64,000 nucleotides of DNA from Pseudomonas protegens (GTDB lineage Bacteria; Pseudomonadota; Gammaproteobacteria; Pseudomonadales; Pseudomonadaceae): positions 62,001 through 126,000 of the forward strand of contig NZ_CP031396.1 in assembly GCF_003363755.1 (NCBI RefSeq), in the 5' to 3' direction. Positions 17,329 through 28,070 of this stretch are shown here, in pieces (positions within the stretch are counted from its first letter, which is position 1; every line of letters starts with the position of its first letter). A model generated the notes under the pieces. The model was not told the DNA's origin. It did no database searches and saw only the letters and a list, made by a program, of their open reading frames with translations. A program made the position numbers and the translations under genes.

Positions 17329-18817
17329 TGAGCGCAATGTCCCAGGTCTCCAAGGTCGTGCCCAGGGTCAGGTCCAGTTGGGTCTGGGCGTTGAGGTAGG
17401 CGATAAGTGCGTTGAGGCGGGCGTTTTCACTGGTGCGCAGGTCGCTTTCATAGCTCAGCACCTGAAAGTTGCTGGAGCGTCCGGCGCTGAGTTTCTCCCG
17501 TTCGATCTCCAGTTTGCGCTTGGACAGTTCCACGGCGCGCTGGGCAATTTCATACTGGCGCCAACGGGTGCCGAGGTCGCGCACCACGTCATTGACACTG
17601 CGCTCCAGGGCCTGGCGGGCATCGGCCAGGACCAGCGCCTGGTTTTCCACGTCGACCCGGGCATGGACTTCCGCCTGGCGGGTACTGAGGTCGCCAATGG
17701 GGATCTGCACCTGGACCCCGGCATAGCTGTCCCAGGTCCTGCCCGCGCCATTGCCGCCGTCGTTGTCGTAGCGGTTGCGCACCTGGTTGGCACCGGCCAC
17801 CAGGGACACGTCCCAACGGCCCTGGTCCTTGGCGATCACCAGGTTCAGATCGGCCTGCTGGCTGCCGAGCAAGGTCGCCAGGTAACTGGGTTGCTGGAGC
17901 TGGGCCAGGCGCAGGGCGTCCTGCTGGTCGATGTTGATCCTGGCGGCCTCCAGGGCGTCGCTGGCGCGAATGCGCGTGGACAGGTCCAGGGCCAGCAGCC
18001 GCAGCAGCGACAGGCGATTGATGTCCACCTGATTGCGCGCTTCTTCGACCCCCAGTTCCTGGCTGGCGATATCGGCTTCGGTCTGCACGATCTCGAACTC
18101 GGCCATGCGCCCGGCAGCGATCAGCGCCTTGTTCACCTGGAGCAGGGCATTGGCGCGCTTGAGGGCATCCTCGACGATCGCCAGCTGTTGCTGGGCCCTC
18201 AGCAGCTCGCGGTAGGCGCCGATGATGTCGCTGATGGTCTGCGCCACGTTGGCCTTGAGGTTGAGGCGATAGGCCTGTTCGTTGATCCGCGCCAGGCGTA
18301 GCGGCGCGGTGGTCACATCCCAGCCGGCGCCCTTGAGCAGGGGCTGGATAATCGCCAGGTCGAGGCCGTCGCGTCGGTAGTAGCCGGCCCGATTGGCATT
18401 GCTCAACTCTTGCCGCCAGGCCATGTTCAAGCGGGTGCCGTACTCCCCCAGCAGACTGGAACTGGGCGTGAGCATGGCGTTGCGTACCCCGTCGTGACTG
18501 CCCTTGTTGGCCTGATAGGTGCCACTGAGGAGCAGTTTGGGATTGAAGGCATCTTCCGAGACCCGCAGGTCGAACTTTTGCGCCACGCGCTGCAAGTAAG
18601 CGCTGCGAATCCCGCGGTTGTTGCGCAGGCCCAGGTAGACCGCGTCGGCGAGGGTCAGGTCGGTCTGCTGCTGGCTCAGCAGGACGCTGCGTTCATAGCC
18701 GCTGTGCAGGGTCGGGGCTGACGCCTGGCGAGCCACATTCATGTCCTGGGAGGCGGCGTGCCCCAAGGGGCTGATCAGCCACAGCAGCAACAGCCCGGCG
18801 CGTTGGCGATCATTCAT
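17318..18817 (-). CDS. TolC-family outer-membrane efflux channel
   Basis: A 499-residue outer-membrane factor with a signal peptide (residues 1-21, ending GHA) and two TolC repeats rich in Ala, Leu, Gln and Arg, typical of the alpha-barrel. It would form the exit duct for the ABC exporter encoded just upstream. It overlaps both neighbours (8 and 11 bases), indicating coupled translation in the order ATPase, permease, TolC, adaptor. Confidence 0.9.
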   Translation of the reverse strand: MNDRQRAGLLLLWLISPLGHAASQDMNVARQASAPTLHSGYERSVLLSQQQTDLTLADAVYLGLRNNRGIRSAYLQRVAQKFDLRVSEDAFNPKLLLSGTYQANKGSHDGVRNAMLTPSSSLLGEYGTRLNMAWRQELSNANRAGYYRRDGLDLAIIQPLLKGAGWDVTTAPLRLARINEQAYRLNLKANVAQTISDIIGAYRELLRAQQQLAIVEDALKRANALLQVNKALIAAGRMAEFEIVQTEADIASQELGVEEARNQVDINRLSLLRLLALDLSTRIRASDALEAARINIDQQDALRLAQLQQPSYLATLLGSQQADLNLVIAKDQGRWDVSLVAGANQVRNRYDNDGGNGAGRTWDSYAGVQVQIPIGDLSTRQAEVHARVDVENQALVLADARQALERSVNDVVRDLGTRWRQYEIAQRAVELSKRKLEIEREKLSAGRSSNFQVLSYESDLRTSENARLNALIAYLNAQTQLDLTLGTTLETWDIALNDY

Positions 18818-20009
18818 CGCGCAGCGCCTCCACCGGTTGCAGGCGCGAGGCCGAGATGGCCGGGTACAGGCCGAAGAACAGGCCGATCAACAAGGTGCTG
18901 CCGATGCCCAGGGGCAGGGATGCAGAGGCCAGGGAAAACTGCCAGCCGGAAACCCGGGCATAGAGGTAGGCGGCGCTCATGCCCAGCACCGCCCCGGACA
19001 GAGCACCGACCGCCGTCAGGGTCACGGCTTCGAGCAGGAACAGGTTGCGGATATCCCGGCGCCTGGCGCCCAGGGCCATGCGGATGCCGATCTCGCGGCG
19101 CCGTTCCGAGACGTTCATCAGCATCACGTTCATCACCCCGACCCCGCCCCCCACCAGGGAGATGCCCCCCAGGGCCATCAGCAGGTAACCGAAGGTGCGG
19201 CTTTGCCGGGTCATGCCGTCGATGATCTTTTGCGGTATCTGTACTTCCACGCCCCGTCCCGGTAGCTGTTTTTTCAGCGCATCGCCCAGGGCCGTGGCCA
19301 GTTGGTTCATGTCCTGGGAGGGAGCGGCGCGGGCTATCAGGTTGCTGATCTGCGCACTGGAGGATATTCGCCGCATGCCCTCCAGAGGTACGAACAGGGA
19401 TTCGTTGGTCTGTACCGGGATCAGCACGGCAGCCGGTTGCGAGTGCAGGATGCCAATCACCTGGAACAGGTAATCGTTGATACGGATTCTGTCGCCCAGG
19501 CGCAGTGGGGCATGGGGCTGGCTCAGGGCCTGGGCCACTTGCGCCCCCACCACCGCGTAGGTTTCGGCGGCATCGAATTCCGAGAGGAAGCGTCCTTGCT
19601 GCAGTTGCAGGCGCATGGCGTCGTTCAATGCCGCTGTGCTGCCCACCAGGTTGGCGTTGGTGGTGCGTCCCTGGAACACCACCGGGCCGCTGAACAACGC
19701 CACCGGGGCGATGTGCAGCAGGTTGGGCAGGGCCTTGTACAGGGTGGCCAGGTCCAGCGCCGCCGGCATGGGCGTGCGCGTCCCCGAAGTGTCGGGGAAC
19801 TGCACTGCCAGGGTGTCGGTGCCCATGTCCTGGAAGATGGCCGCGGCGTCTTCGGCGGCGTTATGGCCGATATTGATCAGGGCCACCACCGATGAACTGC
19901 CGATGACGATCCCCAGCAGGGCCAGGATCGAACGCTTGCCCAGGGTGCGCAGGCTGACCAAGGCTTCGTGCAGCAACTGGCTGGCGCTTTGCTCGACCTT
20001 GAGGCTCAT
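18810..20009 (-). CDS. MacB/FtsX-type ABC exporter permease
   Basis: A 399-residue permease with one N-terminal transmembrane helix, a large periplasmic MacB-PCD-like domain and three C-terminal helices with the FtsX signature (NVMLMNVSERRREIGIRMALGA). In canonical MacB the ATPase is fused to the N-terminus. Here it is a separate gene that overlaps the start by four bases. The substrate is unknown; the position in a lipid catabolic island suggests a hydrophobic metabolite or lipopeptide. Confidence 0.9.
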   Translation of the reverse strand: MSLKVEQSASQLLHEALVSLRTLGKRSILALLGIVIGSSSVVALINIGHNAAEDAAAIFQDMGTDTLAVQFPDTSGTRTPMPAALDLATLYKALPNLLHIAPVALFSGPVVFQGRTTNANLVGSTAALNDAMRLQLQQGRFLSEFDAAETYAVVGAQVAQALSQPHAPLRLGDRIRINDYLFQVIGILHSQPAAVLIPVQTNESLFVPLEGMRRISSSAQISNLIARAAPSQDMNQLATALGDALKKQLPGRGVEVQIPQKIIDGMTRQSRTFGYLLMALGGISLVGGGVGVMNVMLMNVSERRREIGIRMALGARRRDIRNLFLLEAVTLTAVGALSGAVLGMSAAYLYARVSGWQFSLASASLPLGIGSTLLIGLFFGLYPAISASRLQPVEALRDE

Positions 20010-20710
20010 GCCGGGCAGACCTCCTGGACCACGCCGTTGGTGACCCGGATCTGCCGCTCCAGGCGCTGGGCGATGCCCGGGTCGTGGGTGACGATGATCA
20101 GCGTCACCTGGCGCTCGCGGTTCAGCGACAGCAGCAGGTCCATGATCTCCTGGGCGGTATGGCTGTCGAGGTTGCCGGTGGGTTCGTCGGCGAGGATCAC
20201 CGAGGGTTCGCCCACCAGGGCCCGGGCAATCGCCACCCGCTGGCGCTGACCGCCGGAGAGGTCCGCCGGGCGGTGGTGGGCCCGTTGCCCCAGGCCCACC
20301 TGATCGAGCATGTGCTGGGCGCGTTCCAGCGATTCACGCCGTGCCACTGCGCGATAGCTCAGGGGCAGGGCGACATTGTCCAGGGCACTGAGGCGCGGCA
20401 GCAGGTTGAAACTCTGGAAGACGAAGCCGATCTGCTGGTTGCGGATCGCCGCCAGTTGGTCGGGGCTGGCGCGGAAGATATCGTGCCCGGCAAAGCGGTA
20501 GTCGCCGTTGTCGGGCAGGTCCAGCAGGCCGAGGATGTTGAGCAGGGTGCTCTTGCCGGAACCGGAGGCACCGAGAATGGCGCAGCTTTCACCGGCTTCG
20601 ATGGACAGGGAAACGTTCTTGAGAATGTGGAGCGGTTGCTCCGCCAGCCGATAGCTCTTGCCTATGCCTTGCAGGGAGATAAAACCTGGGTCGATTATCG
20701 TCGCTGTCAT
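20006..20710 (-). CDS. ABC exporter ATP-binding protein (MacB/LolD type)
   Basis: A 234-residue ATPase with Walker A GASGSGKST, Q-loop, signature LSGGQRQRVAIARAL, Walker B ILADEPTGNLD and H-loop VTHD. It opens the exporter operon and is divergent from the TetR gene across a 353-bp AT-rich region. It energises the permease encoded immediately downstream. Confidence 0.94.
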   Translation of the reverse strand: MTATIIDPGFISLQGIGKSYRLAEQPLHILKNVSLSIEAGESCAILGASGSGKSTLLNILGLLDLPDNGDYRFAGHDIFRASPDQLAAIRNQQIGFVFQSFNLLPRLSALDNVALPLSYRAVARRESLERAQHMLDQVGLGQRAHHRPADLSGGQRQRVAIARALVGEPSVILADEPTGNLDSHTAQEIMDLLLSLNRERQVTLIIVTHDPGIAQRLERQIRVTNGVVQEVCPA

Positions 20711-20817
20711 CGCTTACCGCGCCGGCTGGCTCGACTGAATGCTTGAACACTCCCACCTCGTACGGCTCGTGCAGCGGGGGTTCAGGGGCAACGCCAAGCT
20801 CTGGTTTTATTTATTAT

Positions 20818-20836
20818 TTTAAAAACTTTGTTTGAA
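20818..20836. promoter_or_regulatory. candidate operator TTTAAAA-N7-TTGAA upstream of the exporter operon
   Basis: An exact copy of the motif lies 108 bp ahead of the ATPase start. Its spacing and sequence match the copies before alkB and fadE. Confidence 0.45.
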
Positions 20837-21008
20837 TAGTAACTGCGTTCATCCTGGCGCGCCAGCTGTCTGAACCGGGTAATTGCGGGCTTTTTTCGGG
20901 ATTTTTCGACCAGGAACCGGCGGGTCACAAAACGGCCTCGGGCCGCAGGGGACGTCCCTGGGACGCTTGCTTTTAGGGCTTCTCGCGGGTATAAAAAATC
21001 AAATTTTT

Positions 21009-21027
21009 TTTTAAAACACTGTTCGAA
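21009..21027. promoter_or_regulatory. candidate TetR autoregulatory operator
   Basis: TTTTAAA, seven bases, TCGAA lies 37 bp before the TetR start. It is embedded in a larger imperfect dyad, AAAACACTG near 21013 against CAGTTTTT at 21032. An operator so close to the start codon fits autoregulation by a TetR protein. Confidence 0.45.
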
Positions 21028-21063
21028 CGGTCAGTTTTTCATCCCAGCAAAGGTTAGTCCTCC

Positions 21064-21819
21064 ATGGTCGCCAAGAAACTCAGTGCCCCCAATGTCACCA
21101 AGACCCGACTGCTGGAAGCGACCGAGGCATTGTTCATCAAGTACGGCTACGACGCCGTGCTGCTGCGTCAGATCACCGAGCGCGCCCAGGTCAACCTGGC
21201 GGCGGTGAACTATCACTTCGGCGACAAGGATTCGCTGATGAAGGCCCTGCTGATGCAGCGCCTGGGCCCCCTCAACGATCAACGCCTGGAACTGCTGGCC
21301 AAATGTGAAGAGCAGGCCCAGGGACCGCTGGATTGCGAGACCCTGCTGGGGGTGCTGTTCGCCCCGGCCATGGGCCTGGAGCGCAGTGATGAAAGCGGTG
21401 GCCTGGAAGGCCGGTCGTTCATCCGTTTCCTGGGGCGGGTGTACAGCGATACCTCGCCGTTCATTCAGGAATACCTCAAGGAACACTACCAACCGGTGTT
21501 CGAGCGCTTCTTCAAGGCCTTCGCCCTGGCGCTGCCGGACCTGCCGCGCAACGAATTGGGGGTGCGCCTGCAGTTTGCCCTCAAGGCGATTTCCGGGGTG
21601 ATGGCCGGCACCGAACTGCGCTTGCTGATGCAGGCCATGAGCCTGGGCCGTCCGGCCACCGACGCCGAAGTCATGGCCAAGCTGATCAGCCTGGTGTCGG
21701 CAGCGATTCGTGCGCCCATGCAGGACCCCGACTCCGAGCAGGCCCTGGAAAAGGTCTTGAACACCCAGCGCCTGATTCGTCAGCACAGCCAGTCCCTGGC
21801 CGGCATGATTCCCGCCTGA
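21064..21819 (+). CDS. TetR/AcrR-family transcriptional regulator
   Basis: A 251-residue regulator. The N-terminal helix-turn-helix region reads LLEATEALFIKYGYDAV followed by QVNLAAVNYHFGDKDSL, strongly like PsrA-type fatty-acid-responsive regulators. The C-terminal ligand domain is helical and rich in Leu. It lies at the end of the alkane/fatty-acid island and divergent from its exporter. I infer that it represses or tunes the whole island through the repeated AT-rich motif, with an acyl-CoA or fatty acid as likely ligand. Confidence 0.9.
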   Translation: MVAKKLSAPNVTKTRLLEATEALFIKYGYDAVLLRQITERAQVNLAAVNYHFGDKDSLMKALLMQRLGPLNDQRLELLAKCEEQAQGPLDCETLLGVLFAPAMGLERSDESGGLEGRSFIRFLGRVYSDTSPFIQEYLKEHYQPVFERFFKAFALALPDLPRNELGVRLQFALKAISGVMAGTELRLLMQAMSLGRPATDAEVMAKLISLVSAAIRAPMQDPDSEQALEKVLNTQRLIRQHSQSLAGMIPA

Positions 21820-21825
21820 GCGGAC

Positions 21826-21865
21826 GCCACGCCTGCCCGCACTTCAGGGTGTCGGCAGGCGTGGC
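21826..21865 (+). terminator. hairpin after TetR gene
   Basis: A perfect 12-bp stem, GCCACGCCTGCC (21826-21837) with 21854-21865, and a 16-base loop start seven bases after the stop. There is no T run. Confidence 0.5.
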
Positions 21866-21952
21866 ACCCTCATTCAAACCATCAATATTGCTCAAGGCTG
21901 CGGCCACCATCTGCTAGGTTCTGCTCCTCGCATCTGCCCTGGAGCGCCTGGC

Positions 21953-22900
21953 ATGCCTGCCTATCAACAGCATCTTCTGGCCGTCAACGGAATCGAACTC
22001 AGTGTCCAGGTCGCCGGACCGGAGCACGGAGCCCCGGTGTGGCTGCTGCATGGTTTTCCCGAGTGCTGGCACTCCTGGCGCCATCAGGTGCCGGCCCTGG
22101 TGCGCGGCGGGTTTCGCGTGTTCGTGCCGGAGATGCGCGGTTACGGCCGCAGTTCGGCGCCGGAAGCGGTGGAGGCCTACGATCTTCTGACCCTGTGCGC
22201 GGACATCCAGCAGGCCATGGACGCCTTTGGTCATCAGCGGGTGTGCATGGTCGGCCACGACTGGGGCGCCCCGGTCGCCTGGCACCTGGCATTGCTGGAG
22301 CCGCGGCGGGTGGCGGCGCTGGCGACCCTTTCCGTGCCCTTTGCCGGGCGTCCGAAACGGCCGGCCAGCGAGATCATGCGCGAGGTGCATGGCGGGCATT
22401 TCAACTACATCCTCTACTTTCAGCAGCCCGGGGTGGCCGAGGCGGAACTGGACGCCGATATCGACGCCAGCCTGCGGCTGTTCATGGGCAATGTGCAGGC
22501 CTTGCTCGAGCCCAAACCGGCCGATGCCCGGCTGTTCGACGGGGTGAGGGTGCCACGAGAATTGCCGCATTGGTGCAGTGAGGAGGACTTCCAGGCCTAT
22601 CGCCAGACCTTTGCCGGGCGCGGCTTTCGCGGTGCCCTGAACTGGTACCGCAACTTCGAGCGCACCTGGCAGCGCACCGAGTTCCTGGCCCAGGCCCGGG
22701 TGCAGCAGCCGACCCTGTTCCTGCTGGGCGACCGTGATCCGGTGGGCGTGCTCGAAGCCCATACCCTCAGGCGCATGCCCGGTCAGGTGGCCGACCTGGA
22801 ACAGCACCTGCTGACCGACTGCGGACACTGGATCCAGAATGAGCAGCCGCAGCGGGTCAATGCCCTGTTGCTGGATTTTCTGCAGCGACGGTTCACCTAG
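21953..22900 (+). CDS. alpha/beta hydrolase, epoxide hydrolase-like
   Basis: A 315-residue hydrolase whose nucleophile elbow GHDWGA carries Asp103 instead of Ser, the hallmark of epoxide hydrolases and haloalkane dehalogenases. HGFPE at residues 33-37 provides the oxyanion hole, and DCGHWIQNEQP near the C-terminus supplies the catalytic His. A cap region with FHxxNWYRN-like features (LNWYRNFERTW) follows. It is a single gene between the TetR gene and a REPIN. Epoxide opening is the likeliest activity, with substrate unknown. Confidence 0.88.
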   Translation: MPAYQQHLLAVNGIELSVQVAGPEHGAPVWLLHGFPECWHSWRHQVPALVRGGFRVFVPEMRGYGRSSAPEAVEAYDLLTLCADIQQAMDAFGHQRVCMVGHDWGAPVAWHLALLEPRRVAALATLSVPFAGRPKRPASEIMREVHGGHFNYILYFQQPGVAEAELDADIDASLRLFMGNVQALLEPKPADARLFDGVRVPRELPHWCSEEDFQAYRQTFAGRGFRGALNWYRNFERTWQRTEFLAQARVQQPTLFLLGDRDPVGVLEAHTLRRMPGQVADLEQHLLTDCGHWIQNEQPQRVNALLLDFLQRRFT

Positions 22901-22921
22901 AGTACCCGCCGGTTCCTCGGA

Positions 22922-22994
22922 CGCTGGCTTGCCAGCGAAGGCCTCGGCAGGGGCGGCGCAAGGCGGCGATCCCTGTTCGGCAAGCCGGCTCCCA
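22922..22994. repeat. REPIN-like repeat pair
   Basis: CGCTGGCTTGCCAGCG (22922-22937) and the inverted partner CGGCAAGCCGGCT (22978-22990) have the core of the common Pseudomonas REP. They lie between convergent genes. Confidence 0.7.
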
Positions 22995-23026
22995 CTGCGG
23001 CGGATGCGGCCGGCGAAGGAGGTCGC

Positions 23027-25473
<2,447 letters not shown>

Positions 25474-26832
25474 TCAGACGCTGAGCAGCAGGAACTCACG
25501 CTCCCAGGAACTGATCACGCGCTTGAAGTTCTCGTGTTCGGCGCGCTTGACCGCCACGTAGCCGCGGACGAACTTGCGCCCCAGGTAGTGCTCGATGGTC
25601 GGGCAATCCTCCATGTGCGCCAGGGCGTCTTCGATGGTGATCGGCAGGCGCAGGTTGCGCCGTTCATAGGCCCGGCCTTCCACCGGGGCGCTGGGCTCGA
25701 TGCCCTCGACCATGCCCAGGTAGCCGCACAGCAGGCTGGCGGCAATCGCCAGGTAAGGGTTGGCATCGGCACCGGGCAGGCGGTTTTCCACGCGCATGGC
25801 GTCGGGGCTGGCGGTGGGCACGCGCAGGCCGACGGTGCGGTTTTCCTCGCCCCATTCGACGTTCACCGGGGCCGAGGTGTCCGGCAGGAAGCGGCGGAAC
25901 GAGTTGACGTTGGGGGCGAACATCGGCAGCACCTTGGGGATGTACTTCTGCAGGCCGCCGATGTGGTGCAGGAACAGCTGGCTCTTCTGGCCCTCGGCAT
26001 CGACGAAGATCGGCTTGCCGGTGGCGATGTCCACCACGCTCTGGTGCAGGTGCATGGCGCTGCCGGGTTCATCGGCCACCGGCTTGGCCATGAAGGTGGC
26101 GGTGACGTTGTGCTTGAGCGCCGCCTCGCGCAGGGTGCGCTTGAACACGGTGATCTGGTCCGCCAGGTCCAGGGCGTCGCCGTGGCGGAAGTTGATTTCC
26201 ATCTGCGCCGGGCCGTCTTCGTGGATCAGCGTGTCCAGGTCCAGGCCCTGGGCTTCGCACCAGTCATAGACGTCTTCGAACAGCGGATCGAACTCGTTGG
26301 CGGCGTCGATGGAGAACGACTGGCGGCCGCTTTCCGCGCGACCGGAGCGGCCCAGGGGGGCCTTGAGCGGCAGGTCCGGGTCCTCGCAGCGCTGGGTCAG
26401 GTAGAACTCCATTTCCGGGGCGACGATCGGCTGCCAGCCCTTGTCGGTGTACAGCTGCAGCACTTTTTTCAGCACGTTGCGCGGCGACAGCTCGATGGGG
26501 TTGCCGAACTTGTCGAAGGTGTCGTGGATGACGATGGCGGTGGGTTCGATGGCCCAGGGCACCAGGTAGATCGATGACGAGTCGGGGCGGCAGACCATGT
26601 CGATGTCCGCCGGGTCCAGCAGTTCGTAGTACAGGTCGTCGTCGACAAAATCCCCGGTTACCGTTTGCAGCAGGACACTTTCCGGCAGGCGCATGCCGCG
26701 CTCGTGCAGGAACTTGTTGGTGGGCGCGATCTTGCCGCGGGCAATGCCGGTCAGGTCGCTGACCACGCATTCGACTTCGGTAATCTTGTGATCTTTCAGC
26801 CAGGAGGACAGCTGATCGAAAGGGGCGTTCAT
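25474..26832 (-). CDS. glutamine synthetase-like gamma-glutamylpolyamine synthetase
   Basis: A 452-residue glutamine-synthetase-fold ligase, in family length for PuuA/PauA/SpuB enzymes. It shows the metal-binding EMEFYL, EDGPAQMEINF, GSAMHLHQS and the ATP region NRTVGLRVP. The housekeeping GlnA adenylylation tyrosine region is not evident at the end. The ATG at 26832 gives the conserved MNAPFDQL start. With the downstream receptor and oxidase it forms a polyamine-use operon. An NtrC-like dyad lies 134 bp upstream. Confidence 0.9.
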   Translation of the reverse strand: MNAPFDQLSSWLKDHKITEVECVVSDLTGIARGKIAPTNKFLHERGMRLPESVLLQTVTGDFVDDDLYYELLDPADIDMVCRPDSSSIYLVPWAIEPTAIVIHDTFDKFGNPIELSPRNVLKKVLQLYTDKGWQPIVAPEMEFYLTQRCEDPDLPLKAPLGRSGRAESGRQSFSIDAANEFDPLFEDVYDWCEAQGLDLDTLIHEDGPAQMEINFRHGDALDLADQITVFKRTLREAALKHNVTATFMAKPVADEPGSAMHLHQSVVDIATGKPIFVDAEGQKSQLFLHHIGGLQKYIPKVLPMFAPNVNSFRRFLPDTSAPVNVEWGEENRTVGLRVPTASPDAMRVENRLPGADANPYLAIAASLLCGYLGMVEGIEPSAPVEGRAYERRNLRLPITIEDALAHMEDCPTIEHYLGRKFVRGYVAVKRAEHENFKRVISSWEREFLLLSV

Positions 26833-26965
26833 AAAGACCTCGATGATTGTTCTTGTCTGCTCCGAGGTGAGCGGGAGTATCCCGGCAAGGCTTCCCCTGC
26901 GGCGCATTGGCGACTATCTTGGGCGAGCCTTGTTGTTCCATCTATCCACTTTAAGCAGCACCAAA

Positions 26966-26984
26966 GCGCACCAAAAGAGTGCGC
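26966..26984. promoter_or_regulatory. NtrC-like dyad GCGCAC-N7-GTGCGC
   Basis: The element reads GCGCAC, CAAAAGA, GTGCGC, close to the enterobacterial NtrC site TGCAC-N7-GTGCA whose spacer is also CAAAA-rich. A partial direct repeat GCACCAAA occurs at 26958 and 26968. It lies 11 bp before the AraC gene and 134 bp before the synthetase gene. Confidence 0.4.
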
Positions 26985-26995
26985 AAGGTCCCCCG

Positions 26996-27901
26996 ATGAC
27001 AGCGTCCAATCCGCTTCAGGTTCAAGCGTTCAACACCTTCGATGTCGCCGATCAGATCCGTGCCACCCCGGGTTGGGTGCAGCACTACCAGCAGATGTCC
27101 CCCGGGCATTTCAACGGCCTGGTGCGCTACCTCGACCTGCAGGGCGTGGAGATCTACGAGGAGTGCATGAACACCCGGGTCGAGCAGAATTTCAGCGCCC
27201 CGCAAGGCGCCCTGGCGTTCTGTTTCGACCGCAGCGACAACGCCCTGTACCTGCTCAATGGCGAGAGCCGCAATATCTGGATCACCCCGGAGAACTACCA
27301 GGAAGTGGCGGTGGTGTTCGGCCCCGAGTTCGTCCAGCGCCAGGGCCTGGGGGTGGAGCGCCTCGACGGCCTGTTCATGGCGCCGCTGGGCAGCCAGCAG
27401 AACGCGCTGTTCTGCCGCTGGCTGAGCGCCACCTTGACCCGCCTGTCCCAGACCCTCGATCCCCCCAGCCGCGAGGCCTTGACCCAGCAACTGCTGGACG
27501 ACTGCCTGTACATCCTCGACAACGCCTGCGTGCGCCTGGACCCGGGTGGCCTGCAACGGCGCAACGAGGAGCGGGGCATCATGCAGCGGGTGGCGCAGTG
27601 GGCCGCCGACGTCCCCGAGGAAACCCTCAATCTGCTGGAGCTGTCCCAGGTGGCCGGGGTTTCCCTGCGTCAGTTGCAAAGCGCGTTCAAAGCCTTTACC
27701 GGCATGGCCCCCAGCCAGTGGCTGCGCCTGCGCCGGCTCAACAGCGCGCACCGCGAACTGCTCAGCCGCGGGCCCAGCGAGACCACCGTGGCCGAGGTGG
27801 CGATGCACTGGTCGTTCTGGCACCTGGGACGGTTTTCCAGCAGCTATCGGGCGCTGTTCAAGGAGTTGCCCAGCCAGACCCTGAAACGTCGCCCGAGCTG
27901 A
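26996..27901 (+). CDS. AraC-family transcriptional regulator
   Basis: A 301-residue regulator. The C-terminal ~100 residues form the double helix-turn-helix (LLELSQVAGVSLRQLQSAFK and a second unit after TTVAEVAMHWSFWHLGRFSS, here quoted in part). The N-terminal sensor domain is like those of ethanolamine/polyamine-type AraC proteins. The ATG at 26996 is preferred since upstream in-frame codons lie in the promoter region. Being divergent from the polyamine operon, it is the likely specific activator. Confidence 0.88.
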   Translation: MTASNPLQVQAFNTFDVADQIRATPGWVQHYQQMSPGHFNGLVRYLDLQGVEIYEECMNTRVEQNFSAPQGALAFCFDRSDNALYLLNGESRNIWITPENYQEVAVVFGPEFVQRQGLGVERLDGLFMAPLGSQQNALFCRWLSATLTRLSQTLDPPSREALTQQLLDDCLYILDNACVRLDPGGLQRRNEERGIMQRVAQWAADVPEETLNLLELSQVAGVSLRQLQSAFKAFTGMAPSQWLRLRRLNSAHRELLSRGPSETTVAEVAMHWSFWHLGRFSSSYRALFKELPSQTLKRRPS

Positions 27902-27922
27902 TCGGCAGCACTGGCCGCAGAA

Positions 27923-27993
27923 ACTGGTTTGCCAGCGAAGAGGCCCGCAAACCCTGCATCACTCTCAGCCTTCGTCGGCAAGCCGGCTCCTGC
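27923..27993. repeat. REPIN-like repeat pair
   Basis: CTGGTTTGCCAGCG (27924-27937) and the inverted CGGCAAGCCGGCTCC (27976-27990) repeat the REP core also seen at 22.9 kb. It lies just after the AraC gene. Confidence 0.7.
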
Positions 27994-28070
27994 AAGGCGC
28001 TGGGCGGCCGATTCGCGAAAGCGCCGGCAGCGCTCTATTCTCGGTGTGGGCTGTCTTCTTGGGGCGTGCA

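Larger units (their letters stand above)
20711..21063. other. 353-bp divergent regulatory region (exporter operon / TetR gene)
   Basis: No gene is seen here. The region contains two copies of the island AT-rich motif (20818-20836 and 21009-21027). It also has a small hairpin CGGCC-TCG-GGCCG at 20933-20945 and a perfect palindrome GGGACGTCCC at 20949-20958. It should hold the promoters of both flanking units. Confidence 0.6.

Noticed and set aside
26880..26925. Possible sigma-54 promoter for the polyamine synthetase operon
   Set aside because: GG and GC blocks are present but not ten bases apart as sigma-54 needs.
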